Assembly: GCA_026075535.2 (NCBI GenBank)
Contig: AP026541.1
Location: 186,001-250,000, forward strand
DNA from: Tricholoma matsutake
Taxonomy: Eukaryota > Basidiomycota > Agaricomycetes > Agaricales > Tricholomataceae
Reading direction: 5' to 3'
Length of the DNA: 64,000 nt
This document shows, piece by piece, positions 25,545 to 36,169 of this stretch (within the stretch, counting starts at the first letter, position 1; the number at the start of each line of letters is the position of its first letter). Position numbers and translations under genes: made by a program. Below the pieces are notes generated by a model that saw only the letters and a program-made list of their open reading frames with translations, had not been told where the DNA came from and searched no databases.

Positions 25545-26660
25545 ACAAGGCCAGCCTCATAATTCCTCCTTTCTGAAATATAGTTAGAAATTCTTTGCAA
25601 AATATTATATTTGAGACTAAATTTCTACAAACAGATATTCAAAAAATTACCCATTAGAAATATACTTTGAAAATCAAGATTTCTGGTTAAATTTCTCATG
25701 ACATTTCAGTGTACATACTGGAAGTATTTCTGTAAGGTGATGTTTAACTTATCAATTGCCTGAAAGGCTTTCAGAAATTAGATCAGAAAGTTTTATTTTC
25801 TGGTCATGCTTTCTGATCTGTAAAAGAATTTCCTTCTGGTTGGTCAAAGTCTGTGTGAAAGTGTGACTTTCACAAAGACTTTCAACAAGCATTTCAGCAG
25901 CTGTTCAATTTAACATTCTGGGAGCAAAAAGGCTGGCTTTCAATCTGCAGAAATAGTTTCAGAAAGGCTAGCTTTCAACCTCGTGATTGGTATAGTGAAA
26001 GTAATAATTTCACATCAGGTTTTCAAGATCGCGAAAGGCAAACATTCTAATAGAGATTTCACCACCTTGAAATATTAAATCTCATGGGTGGGCACTAGTG
26101 GGCACTGCCTTTCACGAATTTGAAATTTAATATTTCTAGGGGGTGAAATCTCTATTAGAATGTTTGCCTTTTGTGATCTTGAAAACCTGATGTGAAATTA
26201 TTACTTTCACTATACCAATCATGAGGTTGAAAGCTAGCCTTTCTGAAACTATTTCTGCAGATTGAAAGCCAGCCCCTCCACTCCCAGAATGTTAAACTGA
26301 ACAGCTGCTGAAAGGCTTGTTGAAAGTCTTTGTGAAAGTCATGCTTTCACACAGACTTTGACCAACCAGAAAGAAATTCTTTTACAGATCAGAAAGCATG
26401 ACCAGAAAATAAAACTTTCTGATCTAATTTCTGAAAGCCTTTCAGGCAATTGATAAGTTAAACATCGCCTTACAGAAATACTTCCAGTATGTACACTGAA
26501 ATGTCATGAGAAATTTAACCAGAAATCTTGATTTTCAAAGTATATTTCTAATGGGTAATTTTTTGAATTTCTATTTGTAGAAATTTAGTCTCAAATATAA
26601 TATTTTGCAAAGAATTTCTAACTATATTTCAGAAAGGAAAAATTATGAGGCTGGCCTTGT
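25545..26660. mobile_element. 1.1-kb foldback (giant palindrome) element
   Basis: Two arms of about 530 bp (25545-26077 and 26129-26660) are almost perfect reverse complements around a loop of about 50 bp that contains the doubled GGGCACTAGTGGGCACT. Ends are ACAAGGCCAGCC / GGCTGGCCTTGT. Flanking hexamers GAATAC (25539-25544) and GCATAC (26661-26666) differ at one base and are the likely target duplication. There is no ORF of note. It interrupts the Copia RT between VHVV(C) and KGNEQIYGRDY. Foldback or MITE class. Confidence 0.85.
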
Positions 26661-26666
26661 GCATAC

Positions 26667-26978
26667 GACATGTACTTTCCAGCAGATGGGCTTTCCAGTT
26701 TCATTTGGCTTAATATGGAAGATTGGTTTCCCTTTTCAGATGCGCTTCCCCTGGGGTACCTTGGCTCATGGAACTAGCTTGTAAACTCCCATGTCTTTCA
26801 GGGATTTCGACTCATCCGGATAGCCTTCCCTCCATATTTCAGCATCAACGGTCTTCTTAGCCTCCTCCCATGTCCTTGGTTCATCTTTAAATTGAAGAGA
26901 TTCCAGATCAAAATCCACCATCTTCAAGATCAGGGCTCGAAGTTGATGTGCCTGATCACCTAGATCAAGGTTATCCAT
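26667..26978 (-). pseudogene. Copia reverse transcriptase, N-terminal part
   Basis: Encodes WEEAKKTVDAEIWREGYPDE, then VYKLVPRSKVPQGK-like residues and PIFHIK..ETGKPICWKV, the segment that comes just before the fingers of Copia RT. Two in-frame TGAs appear close to 26753 and 26775. It ends at the foldback insertion and continues at 25538. Confidence 0.8.
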
Positions 26979-27093
26979 TGATTTACCTAGGTCTTCAATG
27001 ACATCATCCCGATCATGATCAATGATCGGTGGGTTATTTTCATCAGTTGGGGGGGGGGAGGGGGTGTTGGATCAGGGCTAAGTGATCGAGCAG

Positions 27094-28501
27094 CTACCAC
27101 AGTGGCATAATGAGCATGCCATGCTGCTTTGATGTGTATGGCACTTTCTCGGGTTCCTGAATGGCCATTGCTGTCCTAGTGGTGACTGGTCCACCATCAG
27201 ATTGCCTCTCAGTATCGACAGGTATTCGAGAAGAATGGCACAGGGGTACATGGGGTACAGGGGCTGCTAGCGGTGTTGGAGCTTGCTCACATCTATTGTT
27301 GACCTCAATGGTGGGGTTGTGGGCAGGAAAGGGATCATCCTCCTCATTGTTCACAGGTAGGTAGGTATGAGTAGATTTATTGTCCTGAATTTCCATGCAT
27401 GTTGACTCAGCAGGAGGGATGTGCGGTGAATGGCCATCATGACTCTCGAGGAATTTAACATGATATGAACTGTGGACCTTCTTAGTAGCCTGATTGTAGC
27501 AACGGTATGATGTAGATTTGGAGTTGTAACCAATCAATACACATTCAATCAGCCACTCAAAGATTTTGGGATTGTTCTTCTTAGGAATGAGGATGAAAGC
27601 TCAACAGCTGATCTCCTGCAAGTACAAATAATCAGGTTTGTGCTCATACCACAATTCCCAAGGTGTAATGCCCTGTAGTGATTGTGTCATGGTTTTTGCA
27701 TGCAAATGAAACACTGTCAAGTAAAATTTGTCCCAAAGAAATGGTGGCAATTCTGAGTAGATCCTCATAGTCCAAGCCTTTGCCATGAGGGTGTGGTGCA
27801 TCCATTCCACATGACCAATGTGAGCAGAAGTATGTGGAGCAGTAAATCATTGGTCTGTACCTCGTGTTTTCAACCAAGTCTGTATTTCGTGAGACTTTAG
27901 TTTGCCGTTATCAGTGATGTAGCCCGATTTTTAGTCCAGTTTTATTTTCCCAAGCAAGTTCCCAAGCTTTCAGTTCTGGAAAAGAGTCATCCTTATTTCA
28001 CAGAGGTATCGACCAAGTAAAAGATGTGTAATCATTGACTATAACCATAACATACAAATTACCATCACAAGATTTGACTGCGTGGGGGACCGATAAGTCC
28101 ACCCACACTTTTTCCAGCTTTCTCAATGCCCTATGCCCTCTCCCCTCTTCACATGTCTTAGGAATGGGAGTTCTGGTCTGTTTACTGAGAACACAAGATT
28201 CACAATTAGGAGGTTTAGGGATAGAGCTAATAGGCACACCTATGAGTGCACCCTTTTTGGCCATATCCCAGAGAGACTGATACTTCATGTGAGCAAGATG
28301 ATGGTGCCAGGTCTCTAGGTTGAGAGGTTTGTGTACGGTAAACACCTGATCAGCAGCAGCAGAATATAGGTTAAGAGTGTAGAGTTTTTTGGAGAGTTGA
28401 GATCCCTGAGCAATGAGTGCTCCAGTGGATTTTTCAGTGATCCAACATAGGGAGTTGTCAAAATGGGCTGTAGCATTAGAGTCATCAGCCAGGATTCCCA
28501 C
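27094..28501 (-). pseudogene. Copia GAG-pre-integrase and integrase
   Basis: The GAG-pre-integrase zinc motif (WHHHLAHM..CESCVLSK, about 28200-28300) is followed by VWVDLSVPHAVKSCDGNLYVMVIVNDYTSFTW with the first catalytic Asp. A later piece (27601-27810) holds HTLMAKAWTMRIYSELPPFLWDKFYL and ITPWELWYEHKPD. A third piece (27094-27537) holds IGYNSKSTSYRCYNQATKKV, the integrase C-terminal part. The frame is broken between 27810 and 28000, where the DDE middle Asp region is unreadable in one frame. Confidence 0.8.
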
Positions 28502-28564
28502 TGAAATAAGCCGAACTGCTGCATTAGGAATATAGAGGGCATTAAGTAATGTGATTGATGTGCC

Positions 28565-29005
28565 TCAAGCAACCCATAATTTGATGTCGCTGACTCTGAC
28601 TGCAACAATTGATGTGCCACCAACACTTTTGATGGAACATGGCTGAACTGGATGAAGAGTGAGAAAATCTGATTTGTCAGGGGAAATATGGACAGATGCC
28701 CCAGTATCAATGATAAATGGATGATTGTTGATGGATAGTTGAGAATGGCTTGCCTGATTGAGAGGTTCAATGGAAAGCGTGTCAGTGATGGGTGTAATAG
28801 AATTATGAGCCCAATTAATACTAGTTGTTTGCTCATCCTCAGTGACAATCCAACCCTCATATTCCGATCCATCATTGGTGGTAGGAAGCTGATCACTAGT
28901 CAGTCCAACAAAACCTGCCACATGGGCCACTGGTGGGTCAGGTGGGGGGGGCATTGAGGCAGAGTTGATCATGACAGTGAAAGCCCAACCATTAACATCT
29001 TTCAC
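28565..29005 (-). pseudogene. Copia aspartic protease region
   Basis: Contains FIIDTGASVHISPDKSDF, the Copia protease active site (DTGA) with the catalytic Asp intact, followed by SVGGTSIVAV. It is preceded by a flexible linker. The protein would process the Gag-Pol precursor in the virus-like particle. Confidence 0.8.
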
Positions 29006-29074
29006 AGTGATAGGAACCCTGGAGCTTGATTGAGATGAGGTACTGTTCTTCTTTCCTTTTTCCCATGCTGCCCA

Positions 29075-29896
29075 TCAGGCTGCAACTGATTCCTCAATAG
29101 ACCTGCCCGCCATGCCGCCTCCAGGTTTGATGCAATACTCAATGGTATGCCCAGGCTTTTTACATATGAGGTTCATGCAAAGATATGAACTTGTAGGCCT
29201 CAATGCCTTGGAGTGGGCAGAGAGCGCAATTGAGGAATTATTATGGTGGTCATTCTTGAGAAGAGATTGCTCATTTTTGAGAAACATTTGTATATATTTG
29301 GATGTGTAAGGCGATGAATTAGTGGAGGCGGAAATGTCATGAGAAATAATGGATCATGCATGGGGGAAGTTTTTGCTGAGGGAACTAAGAAACACAATAC
29401 AGCAAAGGAGGTCGGCTTTAATGTCCCCCATGGCAAAAGCATGCTCAATAAGGGTGCAGATTTTTCCAGTGGTCTCAGGGGGGGTGTCCTTTGTGCACTG
29501 AATGGATAGGGCCTGCTGTAATAGTTGCACCTGTCGAACTGGTCCTTCTTTCTGATGTTGATCCTGGAGGGCCTTCCAATTAATATTAGGACCCTTCAAC
29601 ATATCAATAAAGGGACACTCAGAGGGAGCAACACTGGACAGTAGAAAGGCATAGGCTAAATGGGAGTTGGCTTTCCAATTGGTGAGGGCATGGTAATTGG
29701 ACGAGGGTGGTTGAGTGATATCACCAGTGACATAGCCATAGAGACTGTTGAGAGCGAGAGCAGTGGCGATTTCTTCACACCATTCTTTGTAATTACATCT
29801 GAGTTTATCAAGCTTCTTGCCGACATACTGGACAGATAATTTGATGAGTGGGATGGATGGGGCAGTAGGATCAGAAGCTGTAGTTGACTCGACCAT
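29075..29896 (-). pseudogene. Copia gag
   Basis: Begins at ATG 29896 (MVESTTASDPTAPSIPLIKL). The capsid-like UBN2 region includes WCEEIATALALNSLYGYVTGDI and the linker KWKANSHLAYAFLLSSVAPSE-like sequence. A zinc knuckle of the CX-CKKPGHTIEYC type follows at 29075-29287 in another frame. Frame changes occur near 29354. Gag would form the particle and bind RNA. Confidence 0.8.
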
Positions 29897-30116
29897 GACA
29901 GGCTAATGTGGAGTGGCAGGAAGATGGGTAGCAGCAACAAAAGAGCACACGCACCAGAATTATCAGGTTTGTGCACAAAGTAAAGTCCATGATCCAGGAT
30001 GGCAAGAGTGATCGAGATGATCGATCAAAAGAAGAGGCACCAGATGATGTATATTGTTGAGTGGCTAGGAAGTTTTCTATTGTTGTTTCTAACAATGAGA
30101 TTGGCCCATAACCTAA

Positions 30117-30363
30117 AGAAAATTAATCCTAGCATAATCAGAGCTTAACTCAGTCTCTGTATAAGTGACTCTAGTAATACAAGTACTGTACCTAGCATAA
30201 TCAGAGTTTAAGTATAGGTACAGTAAGTAATGATCCATAATCGAGTAATAACAAATGCGCTCACCTCAGTCTCTGTATAAGTGACTGAGGTGAAAAGTTG
30301 ACTGTCTACTCTATATATATGTGAGGCCAGCTACACAAAGAATGAAAGGAATAAACAGCACAA
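30117..30363 (-). repeat. Copia 5' LTR
   Basis: Direct-repeat partner of 23795-24041. On the element strand it lies upstream of gag (start 29896) and should hold the promoter. The leader between LTR and gag is 220 bp. A primer-binding site was not identified. Confidence 0.75.
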
Positions 30364-30366
30364 CAA

Positions 30367-31261
30367 GTGTTTGTGTACAAGATTCACCCTAGTTCTGAGA
30401 AGGTCAACATCTTCTTCTTGGAATTGATTGCAATCCTATGCAGAATTCATCACATCACATCCTTCACTCATCCACCTTGCCAAGTACTTCTCTGGTCAGA
30501 CAGTTTAGACTCTGTTCATGTCCTGAATACCCTTCATACATCACAGTCAATGCATAATGCTCCTCTCCTTGGGTTTGCAGAGGTGGTTTTAAACACTGGC
30601 ATCAACTTACATGCAAGGCATATTGAAGGGAAGACAAACATCTGAGCAGATATGTTATCTTGTCTTCTCCTCAATGAGTATAATCAAGCACTCCCCACTG
30701 ACCTGGTCCATTTCTTCACCCCCCCACAGGAGGTGTTGCCAGTGAAATGGAGGAGTTGCCAGTGAAATGGAGGAAGTGCTGTTGAGTGCTCTGGAAGGCC
30801 AAGCCACCAGCACACATGTGACTCATCCTCCCATGGATTTGGCAGACCTTGATGACCGAGTACATCATCTTCAAGCGAGTACTATTGAGTGTTCTACTGT
30901 GAAAGGGTATGCCACAGGGGCTAGGGATTACATCAACTTTTGTACATCTCACGGATTGTCCCTGAATCCAACAGCCCAAACCTTGTCATGCTACATTGCA
31001 TACACTTCACAATTTATTGCATCTGCACTGAAATACCTTACTGGAGCTCACCATTTCCTGCATGACATTTATCCTCATTTTGACAACAATCAGCTGCACC
31101 CCCTTGTCACCACAAAAATATGTGTATCAAAGAAGCTGCCCATGGACCCTGTAAAATGTAAACTCCCATTGCGCACCATACACTTGCAGACCTTCTTCCA
31201 AGTAGCAGATTGCTCCAGCTCTTATGAGATTTTTTGGTCCAGATCCTCTGGGACCAAATGA
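30367..31261 (+). pseudogene. DIRS-like retroelement remnant: RNase H end and tyrosine recombinase
   Basis: The first part reads VLLWSDSLDSVHVLNTLHTSQSMHNAPLL and ends HARHIEGKTNI*ADMLS, the RNase H tail of tyrosine-recombinase retroelements (usual form KTNIRADMLSR). A TGA at 30643-30645 and a Cys codon where Arg is expected both fit C-to-T changes. After a tandem duplication of about 20 bp near 30730-30770 the second part (30767-31261) reads STVKGYATGARDYINFC and KLPLRTIHLQTFF, the N-terminal SAM-like half of a tyrosine recombinase. The catalytic half (Arg, His, Tyr) is missing or unreadable after about 31260. DIRS/Ngaro-type assignment is moderate. Confidence 0.6.
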
Positions 31262-32289
31262 TACTCCAAATCATTCTCTTCTGTCAAAGCTATTGCTTTG
31301 CCTTCTGTTTCCTGGGAACATATTTCATCCCCTATTGGTGGATGAGGTAAATTTACCTCCTCTAGCCCTGATGACATGGTGTTTCCATCATCGTTCATCT
31401 CTGTTCTGCTTCACATTAATCGCGGATTGTCTGATGCTATGGTTACATTCATGCCTCTGTTCCTTCGTTTGTTCTTTTTGGGGTTAACCTCGGTCTGTGT
31501 GGTAGTTGCCATCACTTCAAGGTTCTTTTGAGGGATTCATTTTGATATTCCTCTCTAGTTTTTGTAGTATTGGGTATTTCCAGTACTCCAAGAATGAAGG
31601 TGTATTCAAAAAAGTGTAAGAGTGGTAGGGGGGTGCTTAGCAATACCTCACATGAAGGAATATGACCAATGTCTATTCTCATGTACTAGTAGGTATATAG
31701 TTAAGACTTGGGAGGTCATGGACATAGCCGAGTGGCTATATATCCAGGATCTCCTGCAATTACGTAATCCTACTGCCCTTTTGGGCAGTAGTACCCTATG
31801 GTACCCTACAATTATGCACTTCACACCCTACTGGCATGACTTCAAGCCATACATAAGGCAGTTGAAGTCTGCCTTTTGGCCTGAATCATTTGAGACACCC
31901 AACTGTATAACTAGCGAGACAATGCTGTCTATCTTGAAAGAAGCTGCTGCTAACTTACACGATATGGGGGTCCAGAGTGCCAGTCTTGATTCCATGGTTT
32001 TACAGTCTTATGTTTTGTTGAACAGCAACTGTACTTTACACTCCCCCACCTAGTCTGCATGGACTCCTAGCTGTCCATGTAGATTCCTAGTAAAGTCCAA
32101 GTAGTCTGCATGGACAGCTCAGAATTCCTAACTGTCTGAGTCAGACAGGGTTTTTGGAGCAGTCTGAGACTAAATTTTCAAGTTTAAGTCTGAATGATGT
32201 CCAAGTAATGGCACTGCATGTCCAAGTCTGAGTGTGAAAGGGACTTAGTGATTTCTTTTTGTAGAAGATTAAACAAAATATGACTGCAG
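31262..32289. other. Degenerate DNA beyond the recombinase remnant
   Basis: The ORF at 31622-32053 (plus, about 143 codons) has no recognised similarity. A terminal-repeat-like word ACTGTACTTTACACTCCCCC begins near 32037 and resembles the ends of the element at 33264-35166. After it come repeated GTCTGCATGGAC/GTCCATG words. Confidence 0.35.
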
Positions 32290-32372
32290 AGCCAGGGATT
32301 GAACCATTGACCTCTTGGCTTGTAGTCACATGACTACAAGCACTTAACCCACTATGCCAACCTGGCATATGA
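32290..32372 (-). repeat. tRNA-derived SINE-like sequence 1
   Basis: On the minus strand there is an A-box-like TGGCATAGTGGGTTAAGTGC (32340-32359) and a B-box-like GGTTCAATCCC (32295-32305), spaced as in a tRNA. The intervening arm is a perfect 22-bp palindrome (CTTGTAGTCA mirrored). T-arm pairing is poor, so a SINE head is more likely than a tRNA gene. Downstream of the head (minus) the sequence continues toward 32040. Confidence 0.55.
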
Positions 32373-33121
32373 GACATCTATTATTACTACCATTTTTTAC
32401 ACAATAGAAGAGATCTCTAGTTAAAAAAAAAAAAAAAAAGTTTGCACTTGCTCGCAGGGTGGTTCAGGTGCTGCCACATCATGGCTTTTGTATGTAAAAT
32501 GTTCAAATTTTGCCCACAGGTCCATTGGTTGTACAGGATGCTAATTAGAACAATACATACATAGTTTTCTCATTCAATAAACAGCCTTGTGTTCACTCAG
32601 GATAACTACATACAAAGAAACAATATGTGTTAAACTTGCCTAAATACGAGGGAGGCAGATTTAAATACATGTTTACTAAAAATTTGTGGCCACACATCGC
32701 ATTATGAGCAAGTGGGGGGATGACAAACTAATGAAAAAGAAGGAAGAAAAGAAAGAGCCAGGTCCCTATTGTTGTTGTCCTATGCATGCAACATGACTGT
32801 TGCCACCTAAGCAGTTCCCCACTCACCAGTAAACATCTCCCCCCCAATTCCTGTGTCATTGTTGTCTGTAGCACCCATGGTCCACCCTGCAAGCAGTGGT
32901 AGGGGTGGGTGCTGGGCCATCCGTTGTTGATGTTGGGGTTGTTGTCCTTGTTGTCCCAGTTGTTGTCCTCTTCCCCATTGTCTGGTCCTTGCCATATGGT
33001 CTGGTCCTGATTCTGGTCATCCCATCATCGTCGCTGCTGACGCTGTCGTCTGCTGCTACTTGCTGATGTCCTTGTCCTTGTCTCACTGGCATCCTTTCAT
33101 TCATTTCCTGTATCCCCATTT
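32373..33121. other. Noncoding DNA with a poly-A tract
   Basis: A run of 17 A residues occurs at about 32424-32440. The rest contains CTGTTGTTG- and GGTGCTGG-type simple sequence (32870-33060) and no recognisable gene. Confidence 0.4.
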
Positions 33122-33255
33122 TTGCATTCTAGTTGTCCTGTCATCATTGTCTCCCCTTCATCCCTCATTGTCCCCTCCCTTGACCTGGTCCCCATCATTG
33201 CTGTCTGCTTCCTCGTCGGGCCCCTGGTGGTGGTTGGGGGGCATTACTGTCGTGT
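33122..33255 (+). repeat. Dispersed/tandem repeat R, copy 1, left half
   Basis: The sequence from TTCTAGTTGTCCTGTCATC to ..GGGCCCCTGG matches 35405-35520. Its right half appears to lie at 35175-35375, separated by the 1.9-kb unit at 33264-35166. No coding capacity is inferred. Confidence 0.5.
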
Positions 33256-33959
33256 GGGAGGTCTTTACACTGCCCCATATGTTCCACATGGATCTGTGCG
33301 GAATTACATGAACTCCACATCGACTCCACATGGATTTGCAATCCATACAATAAACCATTTTAGCTGTGCAACAGGGTGTGCCAGTCTGCATGGATCCATG
33401 CAGACTAACTCGGATTTGGCAGATTTCGTCCATCTGCATCCATGATCAACCAGGTTGGACCAGCAAGGACAGTCCGCATGCATCCGAGCAGACCATTTGA
33501 GCTTAGCAAAATAATGTCACAAATGGTGTTTGAACTTGTAGCCTCATGGTTAACTAATAAAGTACAGACACACATTACTGTTACATTACACAGCCAGTGG
33601 TATGTTGTTGCTATTGATGCAACTACATACGACTGTTTGGCTTTGTATGACAAAGCACACAGCTGTGTCATCAACATTGCCAGCTCATCACTCACCACCA
33701 CCACCATCGACGACGACCACACTGCCACCTCACTCCCTCCCTCCTTCCCTCTCTACCACCACCATCTCCACTCTACCCACATCACCTCCACCCACTCCCA
33801 GCCCCATTCCATGGCCACAAAGAGCTGCAAACAAGCTGACCAGAAGCAACATGGGCCATAGGTAAATTTACTTTATTTGTTTCTTCTTTTTATCAACTAA
33901 CTAATTGTTTTCTTTGTTTTTTAGGTTCTAATCTACAGGTAACAATGGACGACAACGCA

Positions 33960-34810
33960 GGATGATGCACGGCTGCACAAACCCCCTCCTCCCCATTTTG
34001 ATGGGACAGGAGGGAGATGAGGGATGCTGCGAGACCCCAGAAGGGGAATACCAACCAAGTAAACACCCAGCTACCCCCATAAATGTGCCATGTCAAGCTG
34101 ACCCCCCCAAACCCCCCCAAAACAGACGAAAACGAGCACCAGGGCCCCACCACGACCACCCACAGTGATGGATGACACACTACCCACCCCCAGCCCCATG
34201 AGAAACTGCTCGGGGGGTGGATCACAGGTGGAACGACCATGACAACACCTGGAAGCCACCCAGGACTGACCCCCATGACACTGATGAAACTGATGCCAAC
34301 CACAGAATGACACACCACCCACCATCCACCCCACAAGGACACACCACCCACCTCCAGCCTCGCAAGCAACTGCTCATGGGGTTGATGGTGGGTGGAATGA
34401 TGATGAGGGGGGTGGGAGATAAGAGGAAAGGGAGATGAGGGGGAGGGCGAGGGAGACAATGAGGGAGATGACAATGACACCTGCCTGGGGGGAGGAGGGG
34501 AGACAGTGAGGGAGACTGACAGGGACGATGCCAATGCCACACGCCACGGGGTAAATACGGGGGTGCAAGAGTGTGGGAACAACAGGGAATAGGGAAGGAG
34601 GGACGACAATGATGACATGCAGCCCTGCCACTGCCGACTGCTATGCGAGAGGCAAGAGTCACAGGTGCACGAGGGGGATTGTGGGGGAAGAGGGTGGCCC
34701 TCGCATTTGTGAGGGGGTTTTTTTTGTCAAATTAGTAGTCCTCCCGCTCATGAGGGAGCTTAGATGTATATTACATAAATCATACCCCTCATATGTGTGA
34801 GGGGGTCAAT
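33960..34810. repeat. G/A-rich dispersed repeat, copy 1
   Basis: Shares blocks such as CCACCCACCTCCAGCCTC and GGTGGGTGGAATGA with 38000-38690, in the same orientation. It ends with similar ..GAGGG(G)TTTTTTTT and TTGTGAGGGGG-type words. The ORFs across it are compositional artefacts. Confidence 0.5.
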
Positions 34811-34866
34811 AAACTATATAATAAATCTATAAAAATTAAGTGACTACTTGAATAGTTTGTGGCGGA

Positions 34867-35070
34867 CTGGTGTGGACTCCATGGAGACTGGTGTGGACTC
34901 CATGGAGACTGGTGTGGACTCCATGGAGACTGGTGTGGACTCCATGGAGACTGGTGTGGACTCCATGGAGACTGGTGTGGACTCCATGGAGACTGGTGTG
35001 GACTCCATGGAGACTGGTGTGGACTCCATGGAGACTGGTGTGGACTCCATGGAGACTGGTGTGGACTCCA
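34867..35070. repeat. Minisatellite, 21-bp unit, about 10 copies
   Basis: A near-perfect tandem repeat whose unit contains TGGACTCCATGGAGAC, about 9.7 units. Because 21 is a multiple of three it is open in several frames (TGVDSME on plus, MESTPVS on minus). I do not think it is coding: there is no start context and the other strand is equally open. Confidence 0.9.
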
Positions 35071-35174
35071 TGTGGAAGGGGGTGTAATTTTTCATTTTGG
35101 TCACCAGATGGTCGGACTCTGCATGGAGTCCACACAGTCTGTGCAGAACATATGGGGCAGTGTAAATTACAGTC

Positions 35175-35710
35175 ATGTGGTGGCGTTGTTGATGTTCCCT
35201 CACCATTTTATTGTTGCTCCCCATTCCTACCCCATGAGCAGTGGCTCACAGTGGCAGTTGGGGTTGGTGTGGTGGTGGTGGTGTCATTGGGCATGGGCTT
35301 GTTGTTTCAGCATCGTTGTGTCATTGGAACATGGTTGGATCCCCTAGATTACTGAAAACATATGTTAGTTAAACAAAAAACATGAAACATTCATTCACCT
35401 GTCATCCTTGTTTTCATTGTTCTAGTCATCCTGTCATCATTGTCTCCCCCTCATTGTCCTCTCCCTCGACCTGGTCCCCATCGTTGCCGTCTGCTTCCTC
35501 GTTGGGTCCCTGGTTGGGTGTGGTGTGGTGTGGTGGCATTGTTGTTGCTCCCTCGCCGTGTTATCATTGCTCCCCATTCTAGTGGCTCATGGCAGCAATT
35601 GGGGTTGCTGTGGTGGTGGTGTTGTTGGGTGTGGATTTGTCATTTTGGCATTGTTGTGTCATTGTAACACAGTTGGATCCCCTAGATTAATGAAAACATA
35701 TGTTAATTAC
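35175..35710 (+). repeat. Repeat R, right half of copy 1 and complete copy 2
   Basis: 35175-35375 and 35525-35710 share the string from GTGGTGGCRTTGTTG to GGATCCCCTAGATTA..GAAAACATATGTTA. 35405-35520 repeats 33122-33255. So repeat R (about 300 bp) is tandemly duplicated and its first copy is split by the 1.9-kb unit. Confidence 0.55.
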
Positions 35711-36169
35711 ACAAAAGAAAGCATGAAACAAACATGGAAAATTAGATGGCAAGGGGGCATGACAGGCCCTGGTCATCATGGTGAGAAACAAGAGAAAATG
35801 TTGTATTTGGTTAGTAAAGAATATGCAAAGAAGGAACCAAAAAAGTACTTATTATGATCTAAAATCACGCTGCCTGACTGTATGGATTAGGGAATGATGG
35901 TGGACCATGGTCAAAGTGGATGGTGTGGTCTGAATTTTGACAGTGGTGATTGCATGCATCATATTAAAATTACTTTCCCACCACCAAAGACTTTCAACAT
36001 ACATACAATGATACATCACAGCCAGTTAAATTACACTCACCACAAAGCCGCAGCTTGACGGCTTGGCTTTGGCTTTTCAGAACCCCAAAGCTGTCATGAA
36101 GCCATCAACTTGGCCTAGCTTGGCTTGGCCCATGGCCTCAGGCCAGGCCAGGCACAGCACTATTGTTGG
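35711..36169. other. Noncoding DNA with GGCTTGGCTTGGC simple sequence
   Basis: Contains a short plus ORF (35745-35857) without similarity and, at 36045-36150, alternating GGCCTAGCTTGG/CCATGGCC low-complexity sequence that abuts the truncated transposase fragment. Confidence 0.4.

Larger units (their letters stand above)
23795..30363 (-). mobile_element. Copia (Ty1-type) LTR retrotransposon, degenerate
   Basis: LTR-like direct repeats of about 247 bp lie at 23795-24041 and 30117-30363, with minus-strand gag, protease, integrase, reverse transcriptase and RNase H in Copia order between them. The LTRs differ at several positions and no target-site duplication was found, so it is old or rearranged. 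It carries a 1.1-kb foldback insertion at 25545-26660. Confidence 0.85.
33264..35166. mobile_element. 1.9-kb unit with inverted TTTACACTGCCCCATATGTTC ends
   Basis: A 21-bp inverted repeat (33264-33284 and 35146-35166, perfect for about 20 bases) bounds a noncoding segment. It holds a GT..AG-like gap near 33860-33925, a G/A-rich block (33960-34660) and the 21-bp minisatellite. Words resembling ATTAC-GTC-TGTGG flank both sides (about 33243 and 35167), a possible but imperfect target duplication. Probably a nonautonomous transposon inserted in repeat R. Confidence 0.5.

Noticed and set aside
23795..30363. Target-site duplication of the Copia element
   Set aside because: The pentamers outside the two LTRs do not match, so I do not claim one.
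32290..32372. Functional tRNA gene
   Set aside because: A and B boxes are present but acceptor and T-arm pairing are poor and the anticodon arm is an over-long palindrome; a SINE head is more likely.
33893..34662. 241-codon minus ORF rich in Ser/Pro/His
   Set aside because: Lies in a G/A-rich dispersed repeat and is explained by composition; overlapping frames on both strands are also open.
34848..35355. Overlapping ORFs of 79-162 codons with perfect heptapeptide repeats on both strands
   Set aside because: They are forced by the 21-bp minisatellite; both strands and several frames are open equally.
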